Assembly: GCA_902500715.1 (NCBI GenBank)
Contig: CABVRO010000030.1
Coordinates: 1-32,510 of the forward strand
Source: an uncultured Nitrospira sp.
GTDB lineage: Bacteria; Nitrospirota; Nitrospiria; Nitrospirales; Nitrospiraceae
Direction: 5' to 3'
Length of the DNA stretch: 32,510 bases
The position numbers were made by a program, and so were the translations under genes. Under the pieces are notes generated by a model, which had not been told where the DNA came from, searched no databases, and was given only the letters and a program-made list of their open reading frames with translations. How positions within the stretch are numbered: the stretch's first letter is position 1; each line of letters opens with the position of its first letter. Below, piece after piece: positions 25,701-31,992 of this stretch.

Positions 25701-27666
25701 CGGGTTCGGCGTGACGATCGTGGAGCCATTCGGATCCACCTATCATGATCCGAAGAACGGCAAGTTGGTGTATAGCGGTCCGATCGCGGACATTCACAGC
25801 AACGAGCCGATCGGTGCCGGTGTCAGCGGGAGCTTCCGTGAGTTGATGGTCTCCATCCACGACACGGTTCCGCACACCGTCAACGTCATCGAAGCCGGCA
25901 ATCCTCCCGGACAGCCGATCGAAGTGGCGTTGGAAGCAGGAAAGACGGTGTCCTTCCAGATGCCGGACAAGATCCTGAATGCGCCGAACAAGTACATCAA
26001 CGGCGGCACGCACACGACCGGTAGCGGTTTCAACTTCCGCGCGGCTCCGTTTGCACAACGCCTGTCCAACAATCCTGACACGTCCAAGCTGTTCAGCAGC
26101 GCGATCCACGGTGATCCGGGCACGCCGCTCCTGCGGGCGTACACGGGCGACACCATGGTGTTCCGTCTGTTGCACCAGCTGATGAACGAATCCCACGTCT
26201 GGACGATCGCCGGACATACCTTCCTCACGGAACGGTATGCGGCGGATGCCAATCGGAAGAACTCGATTCACGTCGGGATCGCCGAGCGGTATGACCTCGT
26301 CACCAAAGCGGGTGGATTCCAGGGTATGCCGGGCGACTACATCCACTTCAACGGCAGAACGTCGCACTTTGCCGAAGGAGGATGGGGTATCATCCGCGTG
26401 CTCGACAAAGAAGTGGCGGACTTGAAGCCGTTGCCCAGGGGGACCAATCCTCTCGGGATTCCGGCGACTCCCAATTCCGTCTGTCCGTCGGATGCTCCGG
26501 TGAAGAGCTTCAACGTCGTGGCGTTGGATCGCCCGATGAAGCTCAATCCGAAGGCCCCGGATGCGATCGAGGTGGACTTCGAGCGGAAGATCGAAATGAC
26601 CATGCCGGAAGGCAAGATCTTCGCGCTGGAGGAAGAAGCCGCGACCGTGGCGGGCAACGTGATGCCGAATCCGCTCACGCTGCGCGCGAATCTGGGCGAT
26701 TGCATCAAGGTGCAATTGAAGAACAAGATGAAGGCGAGCCGGGCGTCGTTCTTTGCGCCGGGCCTGGCCTTCGATCCGAAAGACAGCCAGGGCTTGAATG
26801 TCGGCAACAATGCCGGCGATCAGACCGTGGCTCCGGGCGAGAGCCGCACCTACACCTACTACGCGCATCCTGCAAACAAGGAAACGACGTCGTTGGTGTG
26901 GGACGGTGGCAACATCGTCGTCAATCCGCGTAACGGATTGTACGGCGCGATCGTCATCGGTCCGAAGGGATCGCAGTATCGTGATCCAGTCACCGGTGCC
27001 GATGTGTCGCAGAAGAACGTGTGGCGGGCCGACGTCATCGTCGATGCCAGCCTTCCTGAAAACGTCGGCAAGCGGAACTACCGTGACGTGGCCCTCTTCT
27101 TCCAAGATGAGGACAACATCATCGGAACCGCGTTCATGCCCTATGTGCAGAACGTGGCCGGTTTGACGTCGGTGAACTACCGCGCTGAACCGTACAAGTT
27201 CCGCGAAGAACAAGGCTGCTCGCTGGGCAAGATCTTCCAGCCCTGCGCGGTGGACAAGCCCGAAGATCCCGTCACGCCTCTGATCGAGGCGCATGCGGGC
27301 GATGCGATCCGTATTCACGTGATCGGGGCGAACAGTGAGCAAAACGGTATGTTCAGCGTCGAGGGCCACGAGTGGCCGATCGAACCGTACATGCCGGGTG
27401 CCGACATGATCAGCGTGGTGGAGTATGCCGGGTCTGAGATCCTCGATGTCTTCATCCGTGGCGGTGCGGGCGGACCGTATCGTCAGGTGGGTGACTTCGT
27501 GTGGTCGAATGCGCGGCTGCCCTACACGCAGTCCGGACAGTGGGGCTATCTGCGCGTGTTGCCGACCGGCGATGCGCGGATTCAGCCTCTGAGCGCCAGC
27601 GGATCGGGTGCACGTCAAGCCGAAGTGCAGCCTGATGCGCAAGCGATTCCCACGGCCATGAAGTAA
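22726..27666 (+). CDS. Giant exported multicopper oxidase (1646 residues, MofA-like size)
   Basis: The start is ATG 22726 behind a strong ribosome site. A basic N-terminus (KRRRISRK) and a hydrophobic stretch ending near WVFAAG form a signal peptide. A Met/His/Gln-rich segment follows (residues ~85-125, with MEMQHHRLMEKL and MSMMHQYMG). Three related segments begin near residues 146, 741 and 1253 with C-P-x-(N/D)-A and later L-R-A-N-x-G/Y-D-C. Copper motifs: HSHHPH (452-457, type HxxHxH), HCHVAHHYVAGM (527-538; T1 ligands Cys528, His533, Met538), HPH (832-834) and WHDH (980-982). All four MCO motifs are present, but in the order 3-4-1-2. The third segment has none. Size and build recall the Leptothrix manganese-oxidation protein MofA, so metal oxidation is possible; the substrate is not shown. 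A strong terminator follows. Confidence 0.9.
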   Translation: MRSSVHVSKRRRISRKAMRSLQAALLSGSLLAAPWVFAAGPGDRSHEGHATPVAMPGWTQTLKGQTVVENAMEGRAGNAEKMEMQHHRLMEKLEQQAQSDAKAQQTSGAFNEMSMMHQYMGQDGSSFLLASDSSKGEPVMTSGGKCPANAPVKKYDVSMINIEISLNRWLDFYPGYMYVHTGDLDKVRAEEAKNKEAREKEGFDPGAVTTGNQGDAIQPLVLRANQGDCVKMTLRNQMEGEDGSLVIQASSMIVSATGKPATTTNPDTVVSPGKTQEFEWYIHPHMQEGVRQFHSWSHDRELTVLGLFGAFIVEPKGSKYLDPLGTGAAPDTASGWQVMIDNGSGPDFREFVLFYHEIGDEAFRPLNKKGDFLPQRDPLTDAYRPGGRAINYRSEPFGIDQMHLQHEYFGFEDESLAYSAYTFGDPPTTVARGYLGDPVKWRLVHGGSEVFHSHHPHSGTIRWQRSPGTELNTLWAAGQDGPVKYPVVRTKSDRVDVEVVGPSEALDLEPECGGGGCQHLAGEFLYHCHVAHHYVAGMWGYGRFYNTLQVGNAHTDTMPDMRELPDRLGRMKQGVSSDKLIGSTVDWFGKTFKIVDKSQKTNWKSDPVIVNIKDWVEMFVPAQGQPGHTNDEKGQIMAYDSTVWDWKWDGNIARGERESTAPNPKYAWAAKWDDSTRPAILFDPTTGKMAWPLFKPHFGKRVPFSANHSGAPWLEPIHQDANGERTSEPAMPGEQGRWSLCPDNANRKHYNIHFVRMPITLAKKQGKEPAMVDKDGLIYVLHEEERLTRANDDLKLPAVIRANVYDCVDLLLTSEWDDDDYTNFQSSKINIHPHFFQFDTGNSDGVISGMEYEMSVRPFTMWGKKTKHGLPAPMVAKLAGEAKAGATSIKFQMAPGASPFHVNTELMVGMDCLEKGNDPAASLPRDKSCQEVARVKEIKGDVITFFKPLKHNHPAGDLVSPEFVRYRWWVDVDMGTVFWHDHAFGATTWPHGGFGVTIVEPFGSTYHDPKNGKLVYSGPIADIHSNEPIGAGVSGSFRELMVSIHDTVPHTVNVIEAGNPPGQPIEVALEAGKTVSFQMPDKILNAPNKYINGGTHTTGSGFNFRAAPFAQRLSNNPDTSKLFSSAIHGDPGTPLLRAYTGDTMVFRLLHQLMNESHVWTIAGHTFLTERYAADANRKNSIHVGIAERYDLVTKAGGFQGMPGDYIHFNGRTSHFAEGGWGIIRVLDKEVADLKPLPRGTNPLGIPATPNSVCPSDAPVKSFNVVALDRPMKLNPKAPDAIEVDFERKIEMTMPEGKIFALEEEAATVAGNVMPNPLTLRANLGDCIKVQLKNKMKASRASFFAPGLAFDPKDSQGLNVGNNAGDQTVAPGESRTYTYYAHPANKETTSLVWDGGNIVVNPRNGLYGAIVIGPKGSQYRDPVTGADVSQKNVWRADVIVDASLPENVGKRNYRDVALFFQDEDNIIGTAFMPYVQNVAGLTSVNYRAEPYKFREEQGCSLGKIFQPCAVDKPEDPVTPLIEAHAGDAIRIHVIGANSEQNGMFSVEGHEWPIEPYMPGADMISVVEYAGSEILDVFIRGGAGGPYRQVGDFVWSNARLPYTQSGQWGYLRVLPTGDARIQPLSASGSGARQAEVQPDAQAIPTAMK

Positions 27667-27691
27667 GTAGGCCCGTCATGGCGTAACACCG

Positions 27692-27738
27692 GATGGGGGA
27701 GCTGCCTGTAGCACGCAGCTCCCCCATCTGTGTTTTTT
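27692..27738 (+). terminator. Intrinsic terminator of the multicopper oxidase gene
   Basis: GATGGGGGAGCTGC (27692-27705) and GCAGCTCCCCCATC (27715-27728) form a perfect 14-bp stem with a 9-nt loop, followed by TGTGTTTTTT. It lies 26 bp after the stop codon, so the oxidase is probably a single-gene transcript and the following cluster needs its own promoter. Confidence 0.93.
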
Positions 27739-27759
27739 GGTCGTGAGAGAGGAATTTGA

Positions 27760-27814
27760 TGATTGGTTCCCTGTATGATTGACGAAATGTGTTCGTTGCA
27801 CCAGGAACCAATCA
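27760..27814 (+). promoter_or_regulatory. Long-spaced perfect inverted repeat before the cupredoxin-like gene
   Basis: TGATTGGTTCC (27760-27770) and GGAACCAATCA (27804-27814) are perfect 11-bp inverted arms around a 33-nt loop. The ribosome site GGAGG begins 3 nt after the right arm. In RNA this would be a stem-loop just ahead of the GTG start; in DNA the arms could be paired operator halves. No well-spaced -35/-10 pair was seen inside. Confidence 0.55.
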
Positions 27815-27829
27815 CAGAGGAGGCCGAAC

Positions 27830-28819
27830 GTGACACTGAGTCCTATAGCAAAGCGTGAACAGCAGGATATGAAGCCGCATATTTTCCGTTGGGTTTTCGG
27901 GCTGGCTACCGTGGCCTTCGCAGCGACGCTTGCGAGTGCTCCGGTGTCGGCCTACGAAGAAGTCACCGTATCGGATGGCGGGACACTGACGGGGATCGTG
28001 AAGTTGGAGGGCGCAGTCCCGAAACCGAAAGGGTACAACCTCACCACCTTACCGGACCCGTTCTATTGCGGGCGCATTTCCGACGGGGAAGGCTGGCGAA
28101 TTTTGCAACCGTTCAATGTCGGGCCGAAGGGGGAGTTTCGCGAAGTCGTCGTGTATCTGGAGGGGATTGAGAAGGGGAAACCGTTCGCTGAAAAAGAAGT
28201 GCCGCAAATTGAGGCGAAGGATTGCCTGTTCCTGCCGTTTACGACCGTCGTGCGGGACGATCAGTCGGTCACCGTCGTCAACATGGACCCCGTGATGCAC
28301 GACATTCAGGCTTATGAAACATCGAATTTAGGTGCGCGCGTTCTGTTCAACGTGCCGCTCCCGATGAATCCGCAGCATCCGCGCAATTTCAAGGATCGCA
28401 CCGAGGCCGGGATGTATCACAAACACATGGCCGGTCCGCCGATGAAGGAGTTGGTGAAACTCAGCAAAAACCGCCGGATCTTTGTCATGCAGTGCGGGTT
28501 CCATGCCTACATGGAGAGCTGGGGGGTGGCCATCACCAATCCCTACTTTGCCAAGACGGACGCACAGGGCCGGTTTACCATGACCGATGTGCCGCCGGGG
28601 ACCTATAAGTTGGTCGTCTGGCATCCCTATATCAGGACGGCGACGGAACAAACCGTCACCATCGGTCCGAAGGGCGCCGTTGAGGCTACGATCGGGGTGC
28701 CGGCGCCGACCGGGCGGCTCTATGCCAACGAGGTCCTGGACCATGCGTATACCCGCTATAACGTGACCGAGGAAGCGAAGAAGGAAATCGATCCCCTGCT
28801 CCAAAAGCAGGCGCATTGA
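27830..28819 (+). CDS. Exported cupredoxin-like protein with carboxypeptidase-regulatory-like domain
   Basis: I chose the GTG at 27830 because GGAGG lies 7 nt upstream. An internal ATG at 27869 would give a more classic signal peptide (MKPHIFRWVFGLATVAFAAT...) but has a poor ribosome site. The signal ends near PVSAYEE. The mature protein has a beta-rich part with a probable type 1 copper site: His157 in PVMHDIQAYE and Cys222-x2-His225-x2-Met228 in MQCGFHAYM. The C-terminal ~80 residues (TDAQGRFTMTDVPPGTYKLVVWHP) are a carboxypeptidase-regulatory-like beta-sandwich. It could pass electrons to or from the multicopper oxidase in the periplasm; this is inference from neighbourhood. A palindromic repeat separates it from the next gene. 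Confidence 0.85.
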   Translation: MTLSPIAKREQQDMKPHIFRWVFGLATVAFAATLASAPVSAYEEVTVSDGGTLTGIVKLEGAVPKPKGYNLTTLPDPFYCGRISDGEGWRILQPFNVGPKGEFREVVVYLEGIEKGKPFAEKEVPQIEAKDCLFLPFTTVVRDDQSVTVVNMDPVMHDIQAYETSNLGARVLFNVPLPMNPQHPRNFKDRTEAGMYHKHMAGPPMKELVKLSKNRRIFVMQCGFHAYMESWGVAITNPYFAKTDAQGRFTMTDVPPGTYKLVVWHPYIRTATEQTVTIGPKGAVEATIGVPAPTGRLYANEVLDHAYTRYNVTEEAKKEIDPLLQKQAH

Positions 28820-28830
28820 AAGAGGACGGA

Positions 28831-28883
28831 AGCTGTCAGCCATCAGCGGTCAGGCATTGATCGCAGGCTGACGGCTGATAGCT
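28831..28883. repeat. REP-like palindrome between the cupredoxin and SUMF1 genes
   Basis: AGCTGTCAGCCATCAGC (28831-28847) and GCTGACGGCTGATAGCT (28867-28883) are inverted arms matching at 15 of 17 positions around a 19-nt loop. Short CAGC-rich units like these are, from memory, common between Nitrospira genes. It fills most of the 81-bp gap. In mRNA it would form a strong hairpin that could adjust expression of the downstream gene. No T-run follows. Confidence 0.6.
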
Positions 28884-28900
28884 CTGAAAGCCGAGCGGCT

Positions 28901-29824
28901 ATGACAGGAACCTTGAAAATCAACATTGTGACGGCAGCGGTGCTATTGATGAGCGTGCTGCCTCAGGGGCTTGTTCACGCCGACCATGAATTGCCGAAAC
29001 CGCCGCCGCTCTGGTCTCCGCTCGATGAACTGGAACGGTTGGCGTTGATTGAGGTACCGGATGGAATGACCGAAGTGCCGGCCGGACCGTTCTTAATGGG
29101 AAGCGACCCGAAATTCGATCGGGCCGCGGGGCCGCAGGAATTACCTCAGCATCAGGTCTATGTGGATGCATTCAACATCGATCGGTACGAAGTCAGCAAC
29201 GTGAACTATCTGCGCTTCGTGCTGGCGACCGGGGCGGCATGGCCCCAGTACTGGCGAGCCCAGCCGTTTCCAGAGAAGATGGCGAAACATCCGGTCATCG
29301 GCGTGTCCTGGCGAGAGGCCGATGCCTATTGCCGATGGCGTGGGGCCCGCTTACCGACCGAAGCGGAGTGGGAAAAAGCGGCGCGGGGCGACGACGGGCG
29401 CATGTTTCCCTGGGGCAATGAGCCGGCCGGGTGGATCAAGAGCAACATTGCACATTCGGGGTCAAAGCGAGGGGCAAAGTATCCGCCGTTGGCCAATGTC
29501 GATCGCTACGAGAACGGAGTGAGCCCCTACGGAGTCCATCAATTAGCCGGGAATGTCAGTGAATGGGTGTCCGATTGGTTCGATCCGGAGTATTACCGGC
29601 GGCAGGAGAATCGCAACCCACAGGGGCCGGAGTCTGGGCAGGATAAGGTATTTCGTGGAGGGTCGTGGAACGAAGATCCTGAAGTCGCCCGTTCCGCCGG
29701 TCGGAATTCCGGTGGCTTGGATCACTGGAATTATCTGATCGGGTTTCGTTGTGCGCAGTCGGGCGACACCGGCCATCGACTGTCGGCGATCGATCCGGAA
29801 TTTCTACGGAAGGCCGATCGCTGA
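28901..29824 (+). CDS. Exported SUMF1/FGE-fold protein (NirV-like), first copy
   Basis: A signal peptide (residues ~1-27, TAAVLLMSVLPQGLVHA) is followed by the formylglycine-generating-enzyme-like fold. Its hallmarks are all present: VPAGPFLMGSD, HQVYVDAFNIDRYEVSNVNY, HPVIGVSWREADAYCRW, RLPTEAEWEKAARG, FPWG, SPYGVHQLAGNVSEWVSDW, VFRGGSWNED and GFRCA. Where catalytic FGE carries the copper-binding cysteine pair (C-x4-C before A-A-R), this protein has DPEVARSAGR with no cysteine. It is therefore unlikely to make formylglycine. NirV, a protein of this fold encoded beside copper nitrite reductases, is the closest functional precedent. It may assist or scaffold the neighbouring copper proteins. 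It is 33 bp upstream of a paralogue. Confidence 0.9.
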   Translation: MTGTLKINIVTAAVLLMSVLPQGLVHADHELPKPPPLWSPLDELERLALIEVPDGMTEVPAGPFLMGSDPKFDRAAGPQELPQHQVYVDAFNIDRYEVSNVNYLRFVLATGAAWPQYWRAQPFPEKMAKHPVIGVSWREADAYCRWRGARLPTEAEWEKAARGDDGRMFPWGNEPAGWIKSNIAHSGSKRGAKYPPLANVDRYENGVSPYGVHQLAGNVSEWVSDWFDPEYYRRQENRNPQGPESGQDKVFRGGSWNEDPEVARSAGRNSGGLDHWNYLIGFRCAQSGDTGHRLSAIDPEFLRKADR

Positions 29825-29857
29825 GGGAATAGCGAGAAGAACAGAGGGAGGCCGAAC

Positions 29858-30820
29858 ATGAGGAGGCAGCGAAGAGGAGTGCCACGGGCACTCAAGCGCG
29901 CGGGGCAGGCGCTGGTGATCGGAGCGGCATTGTTCGCCCTGATTCCGATCGCACGCGCGCTGGATACCCAGGACATCGTGATCGAGTGGACCGAGGAAGG
30001 GAAGAAGCTCGCGCAGGAGCGGGTCGCAAAGTGGAAGACCAAGGAAGAAATGGTGCTCATTCCGGCAGGCGAGTTCCTCATGGGGAGCGATAAGAAGACG
30101 GATCGTCTCGCGTATCGGAGCGAGATTCCGCAGCGGTCGGTGTATCTGGATGCATTCATGATCGGCAAGTACGAAGTCACGGCGCTCGAGTACCTCAAAT
30201 TTGTCCTGGCCACGGATCGTCTGCCGCAATTGGATTGGCGGTACGATGGAGGAAACTTCCAGGACACGATGGCGCATCATCCGATCATGCATGTGAACTG
30301 GTATGATGCGGACGCCTATTGCAAATGGGCGGGCAAGCGGTTGCCGACGGAGGCCGAGTGGGAGAAGGCGGCGCGTGGCATTGATGGGCGTCTGTTCCCC
30401 TGGGGCAGTGAATATGCCGGTCCGACCCGGGCGAATTTCGGTCGAACCGGATTATCCGGCCCCGTGCGGGATCGTCCCGAACGGTTGCTGCTGTATCCGC
30501 CGATCATTTCCGTCGACAGGTACGAGAATGCGTTGAGCCCCTACGGTTTGTATCAAACCATCGGCAACGTGGCCGAGTGGGTAGCCGATTGGTATGACCA
30601 GGACTACTACAAGACTGCGCCCAATCGAAATCCGAAAGGCCCGGAGACGGGCACGCAGAAAGCCTTCCGCGGCGGTGGATGGATGGACAGCACCACCACG
30701 ATGCGGGCAGCCATGCGAAACGGTACGGATCCCAAGACCAAGATCAATTGGATGGGGTTCCGTTGCGCACAGGATGCCAAGGATGATGCGGGCACAAAGC
30801 TCTCTCTGGTGAAGGAGTAG
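29858..30820 (+). CDS. Exported SUMF1/FGE-fold protein (NirV-like), second copy
   Basis: This paralogue of the preceding gene has the same motif order (IPAGEFLMGSD, SVYLDAFMIGKYEVTALEY, HPIMHVNWYDADAYCKW, RLPTEAEWEKAARG, LFPWG, SPYGLYQTIGNVAEWVADW, AFRGGGWMDS, GFRCA). Its signal sequence is different and more basic (MRRQRRGVPRALKR, then a hydrophobic stretch ending near ARA). An extra ~20-residue charged helix precedes the fold. The catalytic cysteine position of FGE is again lost (TTTMRAAMRN). The ribosome site GGGAGGCCGAAC resembles those of the multicopper oxidase and cupredoxin-like genes. The spacing suggests one operon with the first copy, in which the two may form a heteromer. Function is inferred only. 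Confidence 0.9.
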   Translation: MRRQRRGVPRALKRAGQALVIGAALFALIPIARALDTQDIVIEWTEEGKKLAQERVAKWKTKEEMVLIPAGEFLMGSDKKTDRLAYRSEIPQRSVYLDAFMIGKYEVTALEYLKFVLATDRLPQLDWRYDGGNFQDTMAHHPIMHVNWYDADAYCKWAGKRLPTEAEWEKAARGIDGRLFPWGSEYAGPTRANFGRTGLSGPVRDRPERLLLYPPIISVDRYENALSPYGLYQTIGNVAEWVADWYDQDYYKTAPNRNPKGPETGTQKAFRGGGWMDSTTTMRAAMRNGTDPKTKINWMGFRCAQDAKDDAGTKLSLVKE

Positions 30821-30822
30821 TC

Positions 30823-30871
30823 GGGAGCGGGGCCGGTTCGGTTCCGGAGGGATCGGGAGGCACCGGCTCCC
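30823..30871 (+). terminator. Possible terminator after the SUMF1 pair
   Basis: GCCGGT (30832-30837) pairs with ACCGGC (30862-30867), and GGGA (30823-30826) with TCCC (30868-30871), leaving a 5-nt bulge on the left. Only weak T content follows (TTGTTTGT from 30879), so this is tentative. The rest of the 173-bp gap shows no gene. Confidence 0.3.
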
Positions 30872-30993
30872 TGTCGCGTTGTTTGTGCGGATATGAAGGG
30901 TGTATCTGAATTGTCGGTGAAACGTCGGTCGTCCTCTGTTATGAGTCGTCGTCTATTGCTCGGTGTTGGGTTGGCGTCAGGAATCGTTCACCT

Positions 30994-31704
30994 GTGAAAC
31001 GGAAGCCCTGCCTCATCGAGAATTGCAGCACCTGCGGGCTTCGCGCGAAAGTCGTGCTGTGCGATATTGCCGGAAGCGATCTCGCCGAATTTGAGAACAT
31101 CAAACGCACGCTCGAGTACGCGCCTCACCAGACCGTGTTCTACGAAGGTCATTTGTGCCTTGGCCTCTACGTCTTATGCGCGGGCAAGGTCAAGCTCACG
31201 CGCTCGTCGACGCGTGGCCGGCGGCAAATCGTCCGCATCATAGGCCCCGGTGAGTTGATCGAGAAACACGTCTTCGGCGAGCGAGCCCTTCACGAAGTCA
31301 CGTGCGAGACCTTGGAACCCTCCCAAGTGTGCGTCATCGATAAGGAACGCTACCTCGCGGTCATCCAGAGAAATCCTCAATTGGCGATCAAGCTGATCCA
31401 GCTCCTCAGCAACGAAGTGGGGGTCAACATGGATCATCTCGACCAGTTCACGTTCAAGAGCGCCCGTGAGCGATTGGCCGGCTTGCTGCTGGAACTCGGC
31501 GATCGATTCGGGAAGAAACATGACGACCATGTCCGGGTCGGACTCACCCTCAAACGGGAAGAAGTCGCCGAGATGGCCGGGATTACCGTTGAAACCGCCA
31601 TCCGTCTGCTCGGTGTCTTTCGCGATGAAGGCGTGCTCACCCTCGACGGACGAACCATCACCCTGCTGAATCCCGACCGCCTCTCCCAAATCGCTCAGCG
31701 CTGA
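30994..31704 (+). CDS. Crp/Fnr-family regulator with N-terminal cysteine cluster
   Basis: This 236-residue protein starts at GTG with a modest upstream ribosome site. The N-terminus carries Cys6, Cys11, Cys14 and Cys23, a layout like the cluster-binding part of FNR. Cys55 and Cys62 lie in the cyclic-nucleotide-binding-like beta-roll (residues ~30-130, with LYVLCAGKVKL and RIIGPGELIE). A dimer helix follows, and then a Crp-type winged helix-turn-helix, LKREEVAEMAGITVETAIRLLGVF. Compared with the FNR recognition helix (V-E-T-I-S-R), the Ser is replaced by Ile while Glu and Arg are kept, so a somewhat different half-site is expected. An oxygen- or NO-sensing role is plausible. It lies next to a hemerythrin-like gene and downstream of the copper-protein cluster. 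Confidence 0.9.
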   Translation: MKRKPCLIENCSTCGLRAKVVLCDIAGSDLAEFENIKRTLEYAPHQTVFYEGHLCLGLYVLCAGKVKLTRSSTRGRRQIVRIIGPGELIEKHVFGERALHEVTCETLEPSQVCVIDKERYLAVIQRNPQLAIKLIQLLSNEVGVNMDHLDQFTFKSARERLAGLLLELGDRFGKKHDDHVRVGLTLKREEVAEMAGITVETAIRLLGVFRDEGVLTLDGRTITLLNPDRLSQIAQR

Positions 31705-31837
31705 AGCGAATCTGTCCCGTCATTCGTGACGCGACGTTCGCGCCTCGAGCGGTCACATTCCGCACCGCTTGCGTCCTTCTCCCTTTCGTCGTTCTCGTAC
31801 GCGCCACTCATCTCGACACCCCCGCATCTCGATAGGT

Positions 31838-31855
31838 ATAGGTCCAAAGACCTAT
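31838..31855. promoter_or_regulatory. Small perfect palindrome in the Crp/Fnr-hemerythrin gap
   Basis: ATAGGTC-CAAA-GACCTAT is a perfect 7-bp inverted repeat, preceded by another ATAGGT unit at 31832. It lies in the 288-bp stretch 31705-31992, which otherwise shows no gene; a small CGTCA-TTCG-TGACG hairpin sits at 31718-31731, just after the regulator gene. It could be an operator for the hemerythrin-like gene. Confidence 0.35.
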
Positions 31856-31992
31856 CAAAAACCTTGAGATCCATCATACGCCGGACCGGCCGATTCTAGT
31901 GTGAACCCCCGTTCTGTTCGGTACAGTGCGCACGCCGTCAGGTTGTCGCGTTGTTCGTTCGTTGGAGCTTCTGGACATGGGATCTTGGAACG

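Noticed and set aside
23149..27642. Two long minus-strand frames (759 and 717 codons) opposite the multicopper oxidase
   Set aside because: Their composition is rich in Arg, His and Val without domain motifs, typical of an antisense shadow. The plus strand has the full set of copper motifs.
22726..27666. Copper nitrite reductase (NirK) as identity of the large oxidase
   Set aside because: The protein is several times longer than NirK and has four trinuclear-site motifs typical of multicopper oxidases, which NirK lacks.
27756..27779. TTGATG and TATGAT as a sigma-70 promoter before the cupredoxin-like gene
   Set aside because: The spacing is only 12 bp, too short for a -35/-10 pair.
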